Shown in pieces: positions 1-7,502 of a DNA stretch of 64,000 nt (the first letter of the stretch is position 1; each line of letters starts with the position of its first letter). A program made the position numbers and the translations under genes. The stretch spans positions 930,001 through 994,000 of the forward strand of contig NZ_SBKN01000001.1 in the NCBI RefSeq assembly GCF_004122105.1, read 5' to 3'. The notes under the pieces were generated by a model. That model ran no database searches and was not told the origin of the DNA. It saw nothing but the letters and a program-made list of their open reading frames with translations. The DNA is from Flavobacterium stagni. Lineage in GTDB: Bacteria; Bacteroidota; Bacteroidia; Flavobacteriales; Flavobacteriaceae.

Positions 1-1
1 A

Positions 2-529
2 TTGACCGATGGGTTGAAACGGGCGATGATTTTTGTATTGGGTGCCTTGTTGGTCATTGCAATACAAACTTATGTGTCTGTTCTGTGCGCGCGATATATC
101 AGTCAGCACCAAGAAATTGTTACCACCTTGCGCTTGATTGGATTAATTGTTTTTGTCGTTTTGACCCTCTATTTTTTCTTTTTTGCGAAAAAACCGGATC
201 TCAACGATAACCGCATCCAACTCAAAAGCAAACGCAGTCGGTTTTTTATGGGAATGTTGATTTCAGCCCTGAATTTATTACCTGTACCGTATTATGTAGT
301 CATTAGCGTGACGTTGGCTTCTTACGGCTATTTTGATTTTAGTTGGGGCCAAGAAGTAAGTTTGGTCGTGGGCGTTGTGGCGGGATCCTTTTTGGTTTTC
401 TATAGTTATATGATTTTTGTGGCGCATTTAAAATCCAAAACTGATTTTTTCTTGCAGTACATGAATCGGATGATTGGTTCAATCACCGCTATAGTTGCTT
501 TACTTACCCTTTGGAATATTCTCAAATAA
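2..529 (+). CDS. LysE-family transporter, 5'-truncated by window edge
   Basis: This is the C-terminal 175 residues of a membrane protein with about five hydrophobic segments and short charged loops, matching the LysE/RhtB-type exporter family (export of amino acids or similar small solutes across the inner membrane). Family members normally start about 30-40 residues earlier with a first membrane helix, so the TTG at the window start is probably internal and the true start lies upstream. The stop codon is directly followed by the ATG of the alkyltransferase-like gene (zero spacing), so the two are probably cotranscribed. The substrate cannot be inferred. Confidence 0.75.
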   Translation: MTDGLKRAMIFVLGALLVIAIQTYVSVLCARYISQHQEIVTTLRLIGLIVFVVLTLYFFFFAKKPDLNDNRIQLKSKRSRFFMGMLISALNLLPVPYYVVISVTLASYGYFDFSWGQEVSLVVGVVAGSFLVFYSYMIFVAHLKSKTDFFLQYMNRMIGSITAIVALLTLWNILK

Positions 530-880
530 ATGAAAAAACAACCCGATAACGACCATTTTTTCGAACGGGTATATGCCATCGTTCGGCAAATTCCGGAAGG
601 GAAAGTAACGTCGTATGGCGCTATCGCGAAAGCACTCGGGGCAGCACGTTCAGCGCGTATGGTGGGTTGGGCGATGAATGCGAGTCACAACCGCGAAGAT
701 GTACCCGCCCATCGTGTTGTTAACCGATTGGGTTTACTCACCGGGAAACACCATTTTGAGGGAACGAATTTAATGCAGCAACTGCTCGAAAGCGAAGGTA
801 TTCGTGTAGAAAACAACCAAATCGTTGATTTTAAGAAACACTTTTGGCAACCGGCAATTAGTTCCGAATCAACTCCATAA
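530..880 (+). CDS. Alkyltransferase-like protein (ATL, MGMT fold)
   Basis: The 116-residue protein has the DNA-binding domain of O6-methylguanine-DNA methyltransferase: an early VTSYGAIA segment with Tyr29, the helix-turn-helix with SARMVGWAMN (arginine finger region) and the active-site loop at residues 59-63. That loop reads PAHRV instead of PCHRV, so the alkyl-accepting cysteine is alanine. Such ATL proteins bind O6-alkylguanine without repairing it and hand the lesion to nucleotide excision repair. It follows the transporter gene without a gap. Its last 23 bases overlap the 3' end of the convergent phosphoesterase gene. Confidence 0.88.
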   Translation: MKKQPDNDHFFERVYAIVRQIPEGKVTSYGAIAKALGAARSARMVGWAMNASHNREDVPAHRVVNRLGLLTGKHHFEGTNLMQQLLESEGIRVENNQIVDFKKHFWQPAISSESTP

Positions 881-1688
881 ATTGTTCAACCAACTGGTTT
901 TCATAATCGAAATTTATTTCCTCTTCTATATTTTCTTGGCGAACAAAATCCGTTTTGTGGTGGTAGATTTTCCATCGTTGGTGATGGTATTCCAAGGCGG
1001 TTAAGTTTTCTACCCAGTCGCCCGAGTTGAGGTAGAGGGTCGAACCCTTTTTTGTTGTCACCGTTTCCATTTTGGGTTCGTGAATGTGGCCACAAATCAC
1101 ATAGTCATAGTGGTTTTCAATCGCAATTTCAGCGCAAATGGTCTCAAAATTGGAAATAAATTTCACCGCACCTTTTACACTCGATTTGATTTTTTTGGAA
1201 AGCGAATAGGGTTCTTTCCCCATTTTCTTCAAACCCCAATTGATACAACGGTTCAAAACAATCATCAAGTCATAGCCCCAACCGCCGAGTTTGGCCAGCC
1301 ATTTGGCATGGGTAATCGACGCATCAAAAACATCGCCATGAAATAGCCAGGCCTTTTTACCGTCAAGATTCAAAGTGAGTTTGTTTAACAATGAAAAGTT
1401 GCCCAAATGCACATCGGTGAACTTGCGCAAGAGTTCGTCGTGGTTCCCCGTTAAATAATAGACTTTCGTTCCTTTGGCGCTCAACGAAATAATTTTCTTC
1501 AATACTTTTTGGTGCGCAGGCGGAAAATACGATTTCCGAAATTGCCAAATATCTACAATGTCGCCATTTAATACCAAGGTTTTGGGTTTGATGGAATTAA
1601 GGTATTCCAATACTTCGGTGGCATGACAGCCATAGGTGCCCAAATGAATGTCAGAGAGCACAACTAGTTCTACTTTTCGTTTTTTCAC
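858..1688 (-). CDS. UDP-2,3-diacylglucosamine diphosphatase-like metallophosphoesterase
   Basis: A 276-residue calcineurin-like phosphoesterase. The dinuclear metal site is visible in order: SDIHLG (D13, H15), NGDIVDIW (41-48), GNHDE (81-85) and GHIHEP near residue 205. The NGDIVDIW form and overall length resemble the LpxH/LpxG-like group that hydrolyses UDP-2,3-diacylglucosamine in lipid A synthesis, as usual for Bacteroidetes homologues. Substrate is inferred from family resemblance only. The gene is monocistronic, convergent with the ATL gene, and has a Bacteroidetes -7 element about 17 bp upstream of the start. Confidence 0.8.
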   Translation of the reverse strand: MKKRKVELVVLSDIHLGTYGCHATEVLEYLNSIKPKTLVLNGDIVDIWQFRKSYFPPAHQKVLKKIISLSAKGTKVYYLTGNHDELLRKFTDVHLGNFSLLNKLTLNLDGKKAWLFHGDVFDASITHAKWLAKLGGWGYDLMIVLNRCINWGLKKMGKEPYSLSKKIKSSVKGAVKFISNFETICAEIAIENHYDYVICGHIHEPKMETVTTKKGSTLYLNSGDWVENLTALEYHHQRWKIYHHKTDFVRQENIEEEINFDYENQLVEQFMELIRN

Positions 1689-1704
1689 GATTGTTAGTTT
1701 TCTT

Positions 1705-1712
1705 CAAAGTTA
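1705..1712 (-). promoter_or_regulatory. Promoter -7 element for the phosphoesterase gene
   Basis: On the minus strand the sequence is TAACTTTG, matching the Bacteroidetes TAnnTTTG element, 17 bp upstream of the ATG at 1688. Confidence 0.55.
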
Positions 1713-1787
1713 GAACGAGCATGTTGCGCCACCGTAATGCACAAATTATCAAAAAGTAAAGGATGATCGCTGCACGTTACGTCAAAG

Positions 1788-1880
1788 TTAGCCCCGATAG
1801 CAGTGGAAATCCTGACGGCGGGAGGGCGGTTTATCCGACCGCCGGCAGATTGCAACGGATAGCGGGAAGCAGCGTGAAAA
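1788..1880 (+). repeat. Dispersed intergenic repeat A (AGCCCCGATAGC ... GATAGCGGGA)
   Basis: The element starts AGCCCCGATAGCAGTGGAAA, has an internal GC-rich hairpin (GGGCGGT / ACCGCCGGC) and ends with GATTGCAACGGATAGCGGGA. A clear inverted copy lies at 45297-45367 and degenerate copies at 20101-20178 and 30197-30290. It sits in the 320-bp gap between the phosphoesterase and mrp genes and encodes no protein. Confidence 0.75.
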
Positions 1881-1976
1881 GTGCAGCCTACTGCCGCTCC
1901 AAATTCACTATAATTAAATGCCCTTTTCCCATAAACATTTTCAATTCTTTAACGGTCGTTTCTTTGCATTTCCTTG

Positions 1977-1984
1977 TATCTTTG
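1977..1984 (+). promoter_or_regulatory. Promoter -7 element for mrp
   Basis: TATCTTTG fits TAnnTTTG, with a TTTG about 12 bp further upstream. It lies 26 bp before the ATG at 2010 and argues that upstream in-frame TTG codons are not the start. Confidence 0.65.
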
Positions 1985-2009
1985 CAATCTAAAATCAGTC
2001 TTAATAAAA

Positions 2010-3140
2010 ATGAAATTAGATCGTAAAGATATTCTCAAGGCGTTGGAATCCATTTCTGTGGCCGGAGAAGGTAAAAATATGGTGGAGAGCGGTGCGGTAA
2101 AAAACGTCATGACCTTTGGCGATGAAGTGGTGGTGGACTTGGTATTAACCACACCGGCCATGCACATCAAAAAACGCGCTGAAGACGATATTCGCAAACT
2201 CATCCACGACCAATTTTCAGCCGAAGCGGTGGTGAAAGTGAACATCAAAGTAGAGGTGCCCGAGAAAAATGAAATCAAAGGCCAACCCATTCCGGGTATC
2301 AGCAATATTATTGCAGTAGCTTCAGGAAAAGGCGGTGTTGGAAAATCAACCACTACGGCGAATCTAGCTGTAACCTTAGCCAAAATGGGCTTTAAAGTGG
2401 GAGTGCTCGATGCCGATATTTACGGACCATCGATGCCAATCATGTTTGATGTTGAAACCGAAAAACCGATTTCCATCGAAGTAGACGGCAAGTCCAAAAT
2501 GAAACCCATCGAGAGTTACGAAATCAAATTATTGTCTATCGGTTTCTTCACGTCACCGAGTCAGGCCGTGATTTGGCGCGGACCCATGGCAGCCAAAGCC
2601 TTGAACCAAATGATTTTTGATGCCGCATGGGGCGATTTGGATTTCATGTTAATCGATTTACCGCCTGGAACGGGTGATATTCATCTTTCGATTATGCAAT
2701 CGTTACCGATTACAGGTGCCGTTGTGGTGAGTACGCCGCAGCAAGTGGCCTTGGCCGATGCCCGCAAAGGGGTAGCGATGTTCCAGTCGGAGTCCATCAA
2801 CGTTCCGGTTTTGGGAATCATTGAGAATATGGCCTACTTCACACCTGAAGAATTGCCGAACAACAAATATTACATCTTCGGAAAAGAAGGTGCCAAAAAT
2901 TTGGCCGACGACTTGCAAGTACCCTTCTTGGGGGAAGTGCCGTTGGTACAAAGTATCCGCGAAGCCGGCGATTTCGGTCGTCCCGCTGCCTTGCAAACCG
3001 CTTCTCCGTTGGAGAAAGTGTACGAAGACATCGCGCGCAATGTGGTGAGCGAAGTGGTGAGTCGCAACGAACATTTGCCACCCACCGAAGCCATCAAAAT
3101 TACCACGATGGCCGGATGCTCTGCTGTAAAGAAAAACTAA
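2010..3140 (+). CDS. mrp: Mrp/NBP35-family Fe-S cluster carrier ATPase
   Basis: A 376-residue P-loop ATPase with an N-terminal MIP18/DUF59-type domain (about residues 1-90) and a ParA/MinD-like ATPase domain carrying the deviant Walker A ASGKGGVGKST near residue 104, followed by DADIYGPSMP and DLPPGTGD. Members of this family bind and transfer Fe-S clusters to apoproteins in the cytosol. The start at 2010 was chosen because the longer reading frame begins inside the promoter. The next gene is a NifU-like scaffold, supporting a role in Fe-S assembly. The usual C-terminal CxxC is not obvious; the C-terminus ends in MAGCSAVKKN. Confidence 0.92.
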   Translation: MKLDRKDILKALESISVAGEGKNMVESGAVKNVMTFGDEVVVDLVLTTPAMHIKKRAEDDIRKLIHDQFSAEAVVKVNIKVEVPEKNEIKGQPIPGISNIIAVASGKGGVGKSTTTANLAVTLAKMGFKVGVLDADIYGPSMPIMFDVETEKPISIEVDGKSKMKPIESYEIKLLSIGFFTSPSQAVIWRGPMAAKALNQMIFDAAWGDLDFMLIDLPPGTGDIHLSIMQSLPITGAVVVSTPQQVALADARKGVAMFQSESINVPVLGIIENMAYFTPEELPNNKYYIFGKEGAKNLADDLQVPFLGEVPLVQSIREAGDFGRPAALQTASPLEKVYEDIARNVVSEVVSRNEHLPPTEAIKITTMAGCSAVKKN

Positions 3141-3146
3141 TCCATT

Positions 3147-3181
3147 AACCCTAGTGCGGTGCCCATCGCCCTAGGGTTTTA
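3147..3181 (+). terminator. Rho-independent terminator after mrp
   Basis: AACCCTAG at 3147-3154 pairs with CTAGGGTT at 3171-3178 and is followed by a short T run. Readthrough into the NifU-like gene only 16 bp away is possible. Confidence 0.7.
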
Positions 3182-3196
3182 TACTATTTTGAGAAC

Positions 3197-3436
3197 ATGA
3201 GTCAGGATCAATTAATTGAAAATATTGAAAAAGCCCTCGAGGAAATTCGACCCTTCTTAAATTCAGACGGTGGCGATATCAAATTGGTTGCCATCGAAGA
3301 GGATAAACACGTGAAAGTGCGTTTTGAAGGCGCTTGCATCGGCTGTAGTGTGAATCAAATGACACTCAAAGCCGGCGTAGAAACGACCATCAAACGCTAT
3401 GCACCCCAAATCGAAACGGTAGAAAACGTACTGTAA
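3197..3436 (+). CDS. NifU-like C-terminal domain protein (Fe-S scaffold)
   Basis: A 79-residue protein consisting only of a NifU C-terminal (Nfu) domain: an N-terminal IRPFLNSDGGD segment and the cluster-binding CIGC (C47, C50) followed by MTLKAGVE. Nfu domains hold a 4Fe-4S cluster between two subunits and pass it on to target proteins. It follows the Mrp carrier ATPase gene, giving a small Fe-S maturation locus. Confidence 0.9.
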   Translation: MSQDQLIENIEKALEEIRPFLNSDGGDIKLVAIEEDKHVKVRFEGACIGCSVNQMTLKAGVETTIKRYAPQIETVENVL

Positions 3437-3444
3437 TTTGATTT

Positions 3445-3572
3445 TGGGCGCGCCCCCGCTGGTCACGGTTGTGCAATACACAGCATAAGCCATCATCGGG
3501 GTCGGGCTTTTGGCACTCGCGTCCCTTCGGGCGCGCTCAAACAATGCCGCAATCCCTCGCGCAGTGCTCGCC
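3445..3572 (+). repeat. Dispersed intergenic repeat B (GGGCGCGCCCC ... GTCGGGCTTT ... CAATCCCTCGCGC)
   Basis: A GC-rich block with GGGCGCGCCCCCGC, then GGGGTCGGGCTTTTGGCACT, a small hairpin (GCGTCCCTTCGGGCGCGC) and CGCAATCCCTCGCGC. An inverted relative with the same boundary words (GCGTGAGGGATGGAAG, GCCCGACCCCG, GGGGGCACGCCC) is at 45429-45530. It fills the 211-bp gap before the reductase gene. Open frames through it are artefacts. Confidence 0.65.
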
Positions 3573-3647
3573 GGACGTGACAATTATCATAGAATGTTTC
3601 GAGAAGTGGGTCGAAATTTGGATCCGACTTTTAAACCCAAAAGACAA

Positions 3648-4700
3648 ATGATTACAACCGATATTTTAATAATTGGGGCCGGACCCACCGGACTCTTTGC
3701 TGTTTTTGAAGCGGGACTTTTACAGATGAAGTGCCATTTGATTGATGCTTTGCCCCAACCGGGCGGACAGTTGGCCGAACTCTACCCGAAAAAACCGATT
3801 TTCGATATTCCCGGTTACCCTGAAGTTTTAGCGGGTGATTTGGTGAACAATTTGATGGAACAAATCAAACAGTTCCAACCCGGATTTACCTTAGGAGAAA
3901 CCGCTGAAACCATCGACAAATTAGATGACGGAACGTTTATTGTAACCACCAACAAAGGGACAAAACACCATGCTAAAGCGATTGCGATTGCAGGTGGATT
4001 AGGAACCTTTGAACCGCGTAAACCGCTCATCGATAACATCGCCGAATACGAAGAAAAAGGCGTGGAATATTTCGTGAAAGATCCCGAATTGTTCCGCGAC
4101 AAGCGCATTGTCATCGCAGGTGGTGGCGACTCCGCTTTGGATTGGAGTATTTTCTTGTCCAATGTGGCGAGTGAAGTGACTTTAGTACACCGACGCAACG
4201 AGTTCCGTGGCGCTTTGGATTCGGTAGAAAAAGTACAAGAATTGAAAAAGTTGGGGAAAATCAACTTGATTACTCCCGCAGAAATTACCGCCATCGAAGG
4301 AAACGGTCATGTGGAACGCTTAACCTTAGACATCAATGGTGAACAACAAACGCTCGACACAGATTTCTTTGTTCCGTTGTTTGGTTTGACTCCGAAGTTG
4401 GGCGCTATTGCCAACTGGGGCTTAGAAATCGAGAAAAACGCCATTAAAGTAAACAATGCATTGGATTATCAAACCAACATTGACGGCATCTATGCCATTG
4501 GTGATGTGAATATTTATCCGGGCAAATTAAAATTGATTTTGTGCGGTTTCCATGAAGCGACGTTAATGTGTCAAAGTGTGTACAATCGTTTGAATCCAGG
4601 AAAACGCTATGTGTTGAAATACACTACGGTTTCAGGAGTAGACGGTTTTGACGGTACCCGTAAAGAAGCCGAGAAAGCGGTAGTAAAATCAATCGAATAA
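3648..4700 (+). CDS. Ferredoxin--NADP+ reductase type 2 (thioredoxin-reductase-like)
   Basis: About 350 residues, with an N-terminal FAD-binding GAGPTG motif, a central NADPH-binding GGGDSALDW motif and the C-terminal IDGIYAIGDV FAD motif of the thioredoxin reductase fold. There is no CxxC redox pair, which fits the TrxR-like ferredoxin/flavodoxin-NADP reductases rather than thioredoxin reductase. The start at ATG 3648 (protein begins MITTDILIIGAG) was chosen because the 46 upstream in-frame residues come from repeat B. A 2Fe-2S ferredoxin follows 3 bp after the stop and is the probable electron partner. Confidence 0.9.
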   Translation: MITTDILIIGAGPTGLFAVFEAGLLQMKCHLIDALPQPGGQLAELYPKKPIFDIPGYPEVLAGDLVNNLMEQIKQFQPGFTLGETAETIDKLDDGTFIVTTNKGTKHHAKAIAIAGGLGTFEPRKPLIDNIAEYEEKGVEYFVKDPELFRDKRIVIAGGGDSALDWSIFLSNVASEVTLVHRRNEFRGALDSVEKVQELKKLGKINLITPAEITAIEGNGHVERLTLDINGEQQTLDTDFFVPLFGLTPKLGAIANWGLEIEKNAIKVNNALDYQTNIDGIYAIGDVNIYPGKLKLILCGFHEATLMCQSVYNRLNPGKRYVLKYTTVSGVDGFDGTRKEAEKAVVKSIE

Positions 4701-4703
4701 CGT

Positions 4704-5036
4704 ATGGCAACCGATATTACAATTTCCATCACCGATCGTGACGGGGTCACCCATGAAGTACAAGCACCCACCGATATGAACATGAATATCATGGAGTTGG
4801 TGCGCGCCTACGAATTAGCCCCCGAAGGAACCATTGGGGTGTGTGGCGGTATGGCCATGTGTGCCTCGTGTCAATGTTATGTCTTGAATGAGGTAGCCTT
4901 ACCTGAAAAAAATCCCGATGAAGAGGCCATGTTATGGGAAGCCTATAACGTAAAAGACAACAGCCGCTTGGGCTGTCAAATTCATATCACCCCCGAAATT
5001 GACGGATTGGCTATTGAATTAGCGCCATATGCTTAA
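4704..5036 (+). CDS. 2Fe-2S ferredoxin (adrenodoxin-like)
   Basis: A 110-residue single-domain ferredoxin. The cluster ligands form C-x5-C-x2-C at C47, C53 and C56 plus a distal C91 in RLGCQI; an extra C58 is present. The pattern fits the adrenodoxin/ISC ferredoxin class, which feeds electrons to Fe-S assembly or monooxygenases. It is cotranscribed with the reductase immediately upstream, so the two probably form an NADPH-to-ferredoxin chain. The 3' end overlaps the convergent lipoprotein gene by four bases. Confidence 0.92.
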   Translation: MATDITISITDRDGVTHEVQAPTDMNMNIMELVRAYELAPEGTIGVCGGMAMCASCQCYVLNEVALPEKNPDEEAMLWEAYNVKDNSRLGCQIHITPEIDGLAIELAPYA

Positions 5037-5728
5037 TTCGGGAGCCCTAGCTTTTGTAAAGCTACCGGAAGAATACGTTCCACAAACTTCGTGTAGGCTA
5101 GGGTAGAAGGATGCAAACCGTCGGAGGCTACCAAATTGGGTTGTTGTAGTCCCAATTGTGTAATATCCGTAATATTTACAAACGTAATTTGCTGTTGCGC
5201 ACAGTAATCCGCTGCAAATTGGTTGTAGGGGAGTAATCCATTGGTAATCGCCGGATTTCCGCCGCCATATGGTGTGAAAGCATAATCTGGAATTGAAACC
5301 ACAATGACTTTTGATTTATCGCCTTTTGCTTTTTGAATGGCCGTTTGTACCAATTCGGGGAATTCGGTTTGATACAACGAAAACGGTTGATTTTGGTATT
5401 GATTATTCACCCCAATTAATAAGGTAACCAAATCATAGTCATTTGGAACATTCGCTTGATTAATTCCATTTTTTAAATTGTAAGTTGTCCAACCCGTTTG
5501 GGCAATAATTCGTGCCGTGGTGAGGGTGTTTTTTCTTCGTCCGTTGATACTGTCTCGAAGTTGTGAAGGGAAATTGCACGTACTGCAAACCGATTCGCCT
5601 TTGGTATAACTATCGCCCAAAGCAAGAATATTGATCATTCGTGTATCCGTTGGTGTTGATACAGTGCTATTTTCTGAAGAGCATCCTATAAGTAAGAAGG
5701 TGACCCCTAATGCAATGAGTTTTCGCAT
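5033..5728 (-). CDS. SGNH/GDSL hydrolase lipoprotein
   Basis: A 231-residue protein beginning with a lipoprotein signal (lipobox LLIGC, cysteine at about residue 16). The SGNH hydrolase blocks are present: ALGDSYTKGE with the nucleophile serine, LIGVNNQ (block III) and a C-terminal DGLHPS carrying the catalytic Asp/His. Such enzymes are esterases or lipases acting on acyl or acetyl groups; the substrate is not predictable. It should be membrane-anchored in the envelope. It is convergent with the ferredoxin gene. Confidence 0.85.
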   Translation of the reverse strand: MRKLIALGVTFLLIGCSSENSTVSTPTDTRMINILALGDSYTKGESVCSTCNFPSQLRDSINGRRKNTLTTARIIAQTGWTTYNLKNGINQANVPNDYDLVTLLIGVNNQYQNQPFSLYQTEFPELVQTAIQKAKGDKSKVIVVSIPDYAFTPYGGGNPAITNGLLPYNQFAADYCAQQQITFVNITDITQLGLQQPNLVASDGLHPSTLAYTKFVERILPVALQKLGLPN

Positions 5729-5772
5729 GAAATTGCCTTTTAACTACTTACGAAAGTACGAGACATAAGGAT

Positions 5773-5811
5773 GAAAAAAAAGGCACAATTGTTAAACTGT
5801 GCCCTTTTTTC
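5773..5811 (-). terminator. Terminator of the M43 protease gene
   Basis: GGCACA at 5782-5787 pairs with TGTGCC at 5798-5803, with A and T runs on both sides, so it could act in both directions. It lies just downstream of the protease stop at 5827. Confidence 0.75.
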
Positions 5812-5826
5812 AATTAGAATAAACAT

Positions 5827-7209
5827 TTATTTTTTCAGCAATTGCAATGTTTTAAAGCTGTCTTGTTTGATTACTTTGACAAAATACACCCCACTTTCCC
5901 AGTTTTCAGTGGAAAGGGTTAAATCGGCACTTGAAGCAACTTGACCTTCAGCGATTTTTTGTCCCAAAGCATTAAATACTTGATACGCATCGGGTAAGTC
6001 CGTTCCTTCTGAGATATTGATAATAACCTTATCAGTGGCTGGGTTAGGATATAGTTTTAGGTTGTCCAATACGCCAAATTCAGAGCGACTTAAAGGCGCT
6101 TGGCAAGCCAAGGAAGTTGGTAATGTACTTCTACGAGGCGAATTTTGAATCACGGCCAAAATTCGTGCTTTTTGATTTAAAGTAAACGTATTCATACAAC
6201 TGTCATTCGTGTAATCCATATAGTTTTCGGTCATATCATTTCCTGTTGCAGAAGGACACGAATCATAGGTTGCAGCACAATCGTAGTTTTCATTGGCGGC
6301 AGCCGGTGTATCGGGACAATAATCTTTGGCGCTATCGGTAGCGTTAACCGTGCAACTAGTATTGTCTCCCCAAATGTGGCGTAATCCAAAACAGTGACCG
6401 ATTTCATGAGTTGCTGTTCGACCCAAATCATAATCGGTGAAGTAAGTTCCAGGTGCAATTTCACTAGTGCCAAAACAACGGTAATCGATGATTACACCGT
6501 CGGTGTTCGCTGTATTGGTTACCCCTGATAATCCTGAAAGTCCAGAGCCGTAAGGAAATTGTGCATAACCCAAAACCCCTCCCAATTCTGCTGAAGCACT
6601 TGTGCTAAATGCACACACCCAAATGTTGAAATATTGGGTGGGATCCCAAATAGTATTGGGTTTTAAGGTGCCTTCTACACTGGATTCAGTCGCCCAATTG
6701 GCAGTGCCCAAATTTACACGGTCAATACCATTGGTTGCTGTTCCATCCGGTTTGCGTTGCGCCATACAAAATTCAACTTCAATATCAGCTCCTACCGCAT
6801 TGTCATTATAGCCGTTTGTATTTAACATTCTTCGGAAATCTTGATTTAATACCGTGATTTGCGATAAAACACGCGCATCAGAGATATTTTCATTGCTACC
6901 TACCGCATCACCATTATGAATCACGTGAACCACAACGGGAATGGTTACTACAGTTGCAGTAGATTTTCCACTCAATAATTGATTTTTGATATTTTCTACT
7001 TTTGGAGCAATCCATTGTTCAAAAGCAGTCGTGTTTCGAGAGGCGTCCTGACTTTGTAAATAGTTTTCATATTCAGTTGAAACACATTTAATTAAACCAT
7101 TGTTTGGGTTTATTTTTTCCACTGTGTTACCAAATACGGTTCGTTGTGATTGACCCCAAGAAGCATATCCTGCAACAAGAGCCAACAATGTAAATAGTTT
7201 TGTTTTCAT
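5827..7209 (-). CDS. Secreted M43 (pappalysin/cytophagalysin) zinc metalloprotease, T9SS substrate
   Basis: The 460-residue protein has an N-terminal signal peptide ending near ASWGQ, then a metzincin domain with HEIGHCFGLRH (zinc ligands H268, H272, H278) and a downstream MDYTND Met-turn, typical of family M43B. The last ~75 residues (LKLYPNPATDKVIINIS ... GVYFVKVI ... LLKK) form a type A T9SS sorting domain. It is therefore an extracellular or surface protease. It lies downstream of the LytTR regulator on the same strand but behind a terminator, and has its own period-21 operator at 7268-7298, suggesting control by that regulator. Confidence 0.92.
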   Translation of the reverse strand: MKTKLFTLLALVAGYASWGQSQRTVFGNTVEKINPNNGLIKCVSTEYENYLQSQDASRNTTAFEQWIAPKVENIKNQLLSGKSTATVVTIPVVVHVIHNGDAVGSNENISDARVLSQITVLNQDFRRMLNTNGYNDNAVGADIEVEFCMAQRKPDGTATNGIDRVNLGTANWATESSVEGTLKPNTIWDPTQYFNIWVCAFSTSASAELGGVLGYAQFPYGSGLSGLSGVTNTANTDGVIIDYRCFGTSEIAPGTYFTDYDLGRTATHEIGHCFGLRHIWGDNTSCTVNATDSAKDYCPDTPAAANENYDCAATYDSCPSATGNDMTENYMDYTNDSCMNTFTLNQKARILAVIQNSPRRSTLPTSLACQAPLSRSEFGVLDNLKLYPNPATDKVIINISEGTDLPDAYQVFNALGQKIAEGQVASSADLTLSTENWESGVYFVKVIKQDSFKTLQLLKK

Positions 7210-7230
7210 TATAAATTGATCATTAGGGAG

Positions 7231-7238
7231 CTAATGTA
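7231..7238 (-). promoter_or_regulatory. Possible -7 element of the M43 protease gene
   Basis: The minus strand reads TACATTAG, one mismatch from TAnnTTTG, 22 bp before the ATG. It lies about 30 bp inside of the operator pair at 7268-7298. Confidence 0.35.
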
Positions 7239-7267
7239 TTTCGCTATCATTTTAATTACAATAAATT

Positions 7268-7298
7268 GAGGTAAATAGGATTTTTTGGGAGGTGAAAT
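7268..7298. promoter_or_regulatory. Putative LytTR operator: GAGGTAAAT / GAGGTGAAAT, 21-bp period
   Basis: GAGGTAAAT starts at 7268 and GAGGTGAAAT at 7289, exactly 21 bp apart, on the plus strand. LytTR regulators bind pairs of ~9-bp direct repeats on the same helix face with this spacing. It sits 59-89 bp upstream of the protease ATG. Confidence 0.6.
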
Positions 7299-7310
7299 TC
7301 ATTTTTAGCC

Positions 7311-7352
7311 AAAAAAAACAATGAAGGAGCTCAAAACTTGAAACTCCTTCAT
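7311..7352 (-). terminator. Terminator of the LytS/LytTR operon
   Basis: ATGAAGGAG at 7321-7329 pairs with CTCCTTCAT at 7344-7352; on the minus strand it is followed by a T run. It lies 150 bp after the regulator stop and separates it from the protease gene. Confidence 0.7.
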
Positions 7353-7472
7353 CATGAAAAAAACTAAACACATTACTTAATTCACAACAAGTGTGATATA
7401 GCAAACTCAATTAAGTTTGTCCTTAATTGCTGATTCAAAATTGAGATTAATTTTTTTGACAAAAAAAAGATT

Positions 7473-7502
7473 GAGGTAAACAGCAGTATTCTTGCGGTTA
7501 AT
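7473..7502. promoter_or_regulatory. Second putative LytTR repeat pair at regulator 3' end
   Basis: GAGGTAAAC at 7473 and GCGGTTAAT at 7494, again 21 bp apart, overlap the stop codon of the LytTR gene. The second half-site has the GTTAA core of the described LytTR consensus. Its function here is unclear because a terminator lies between it and the protease gene. Confidence 0.4.

Noticed and set aside
1763..2026. Open frame across the repeat A element and mrp promoter
   Set aside because: It covers a dispersed repeat and promoter and overlaps the start of mrp; no protein features.
3510..3647. Longer N-terminus for the ferredoxin-NADP reductase
   Set aside because: The extra 46 residues are translated from repeat B and the conserved flavoprotein start is at 3648.
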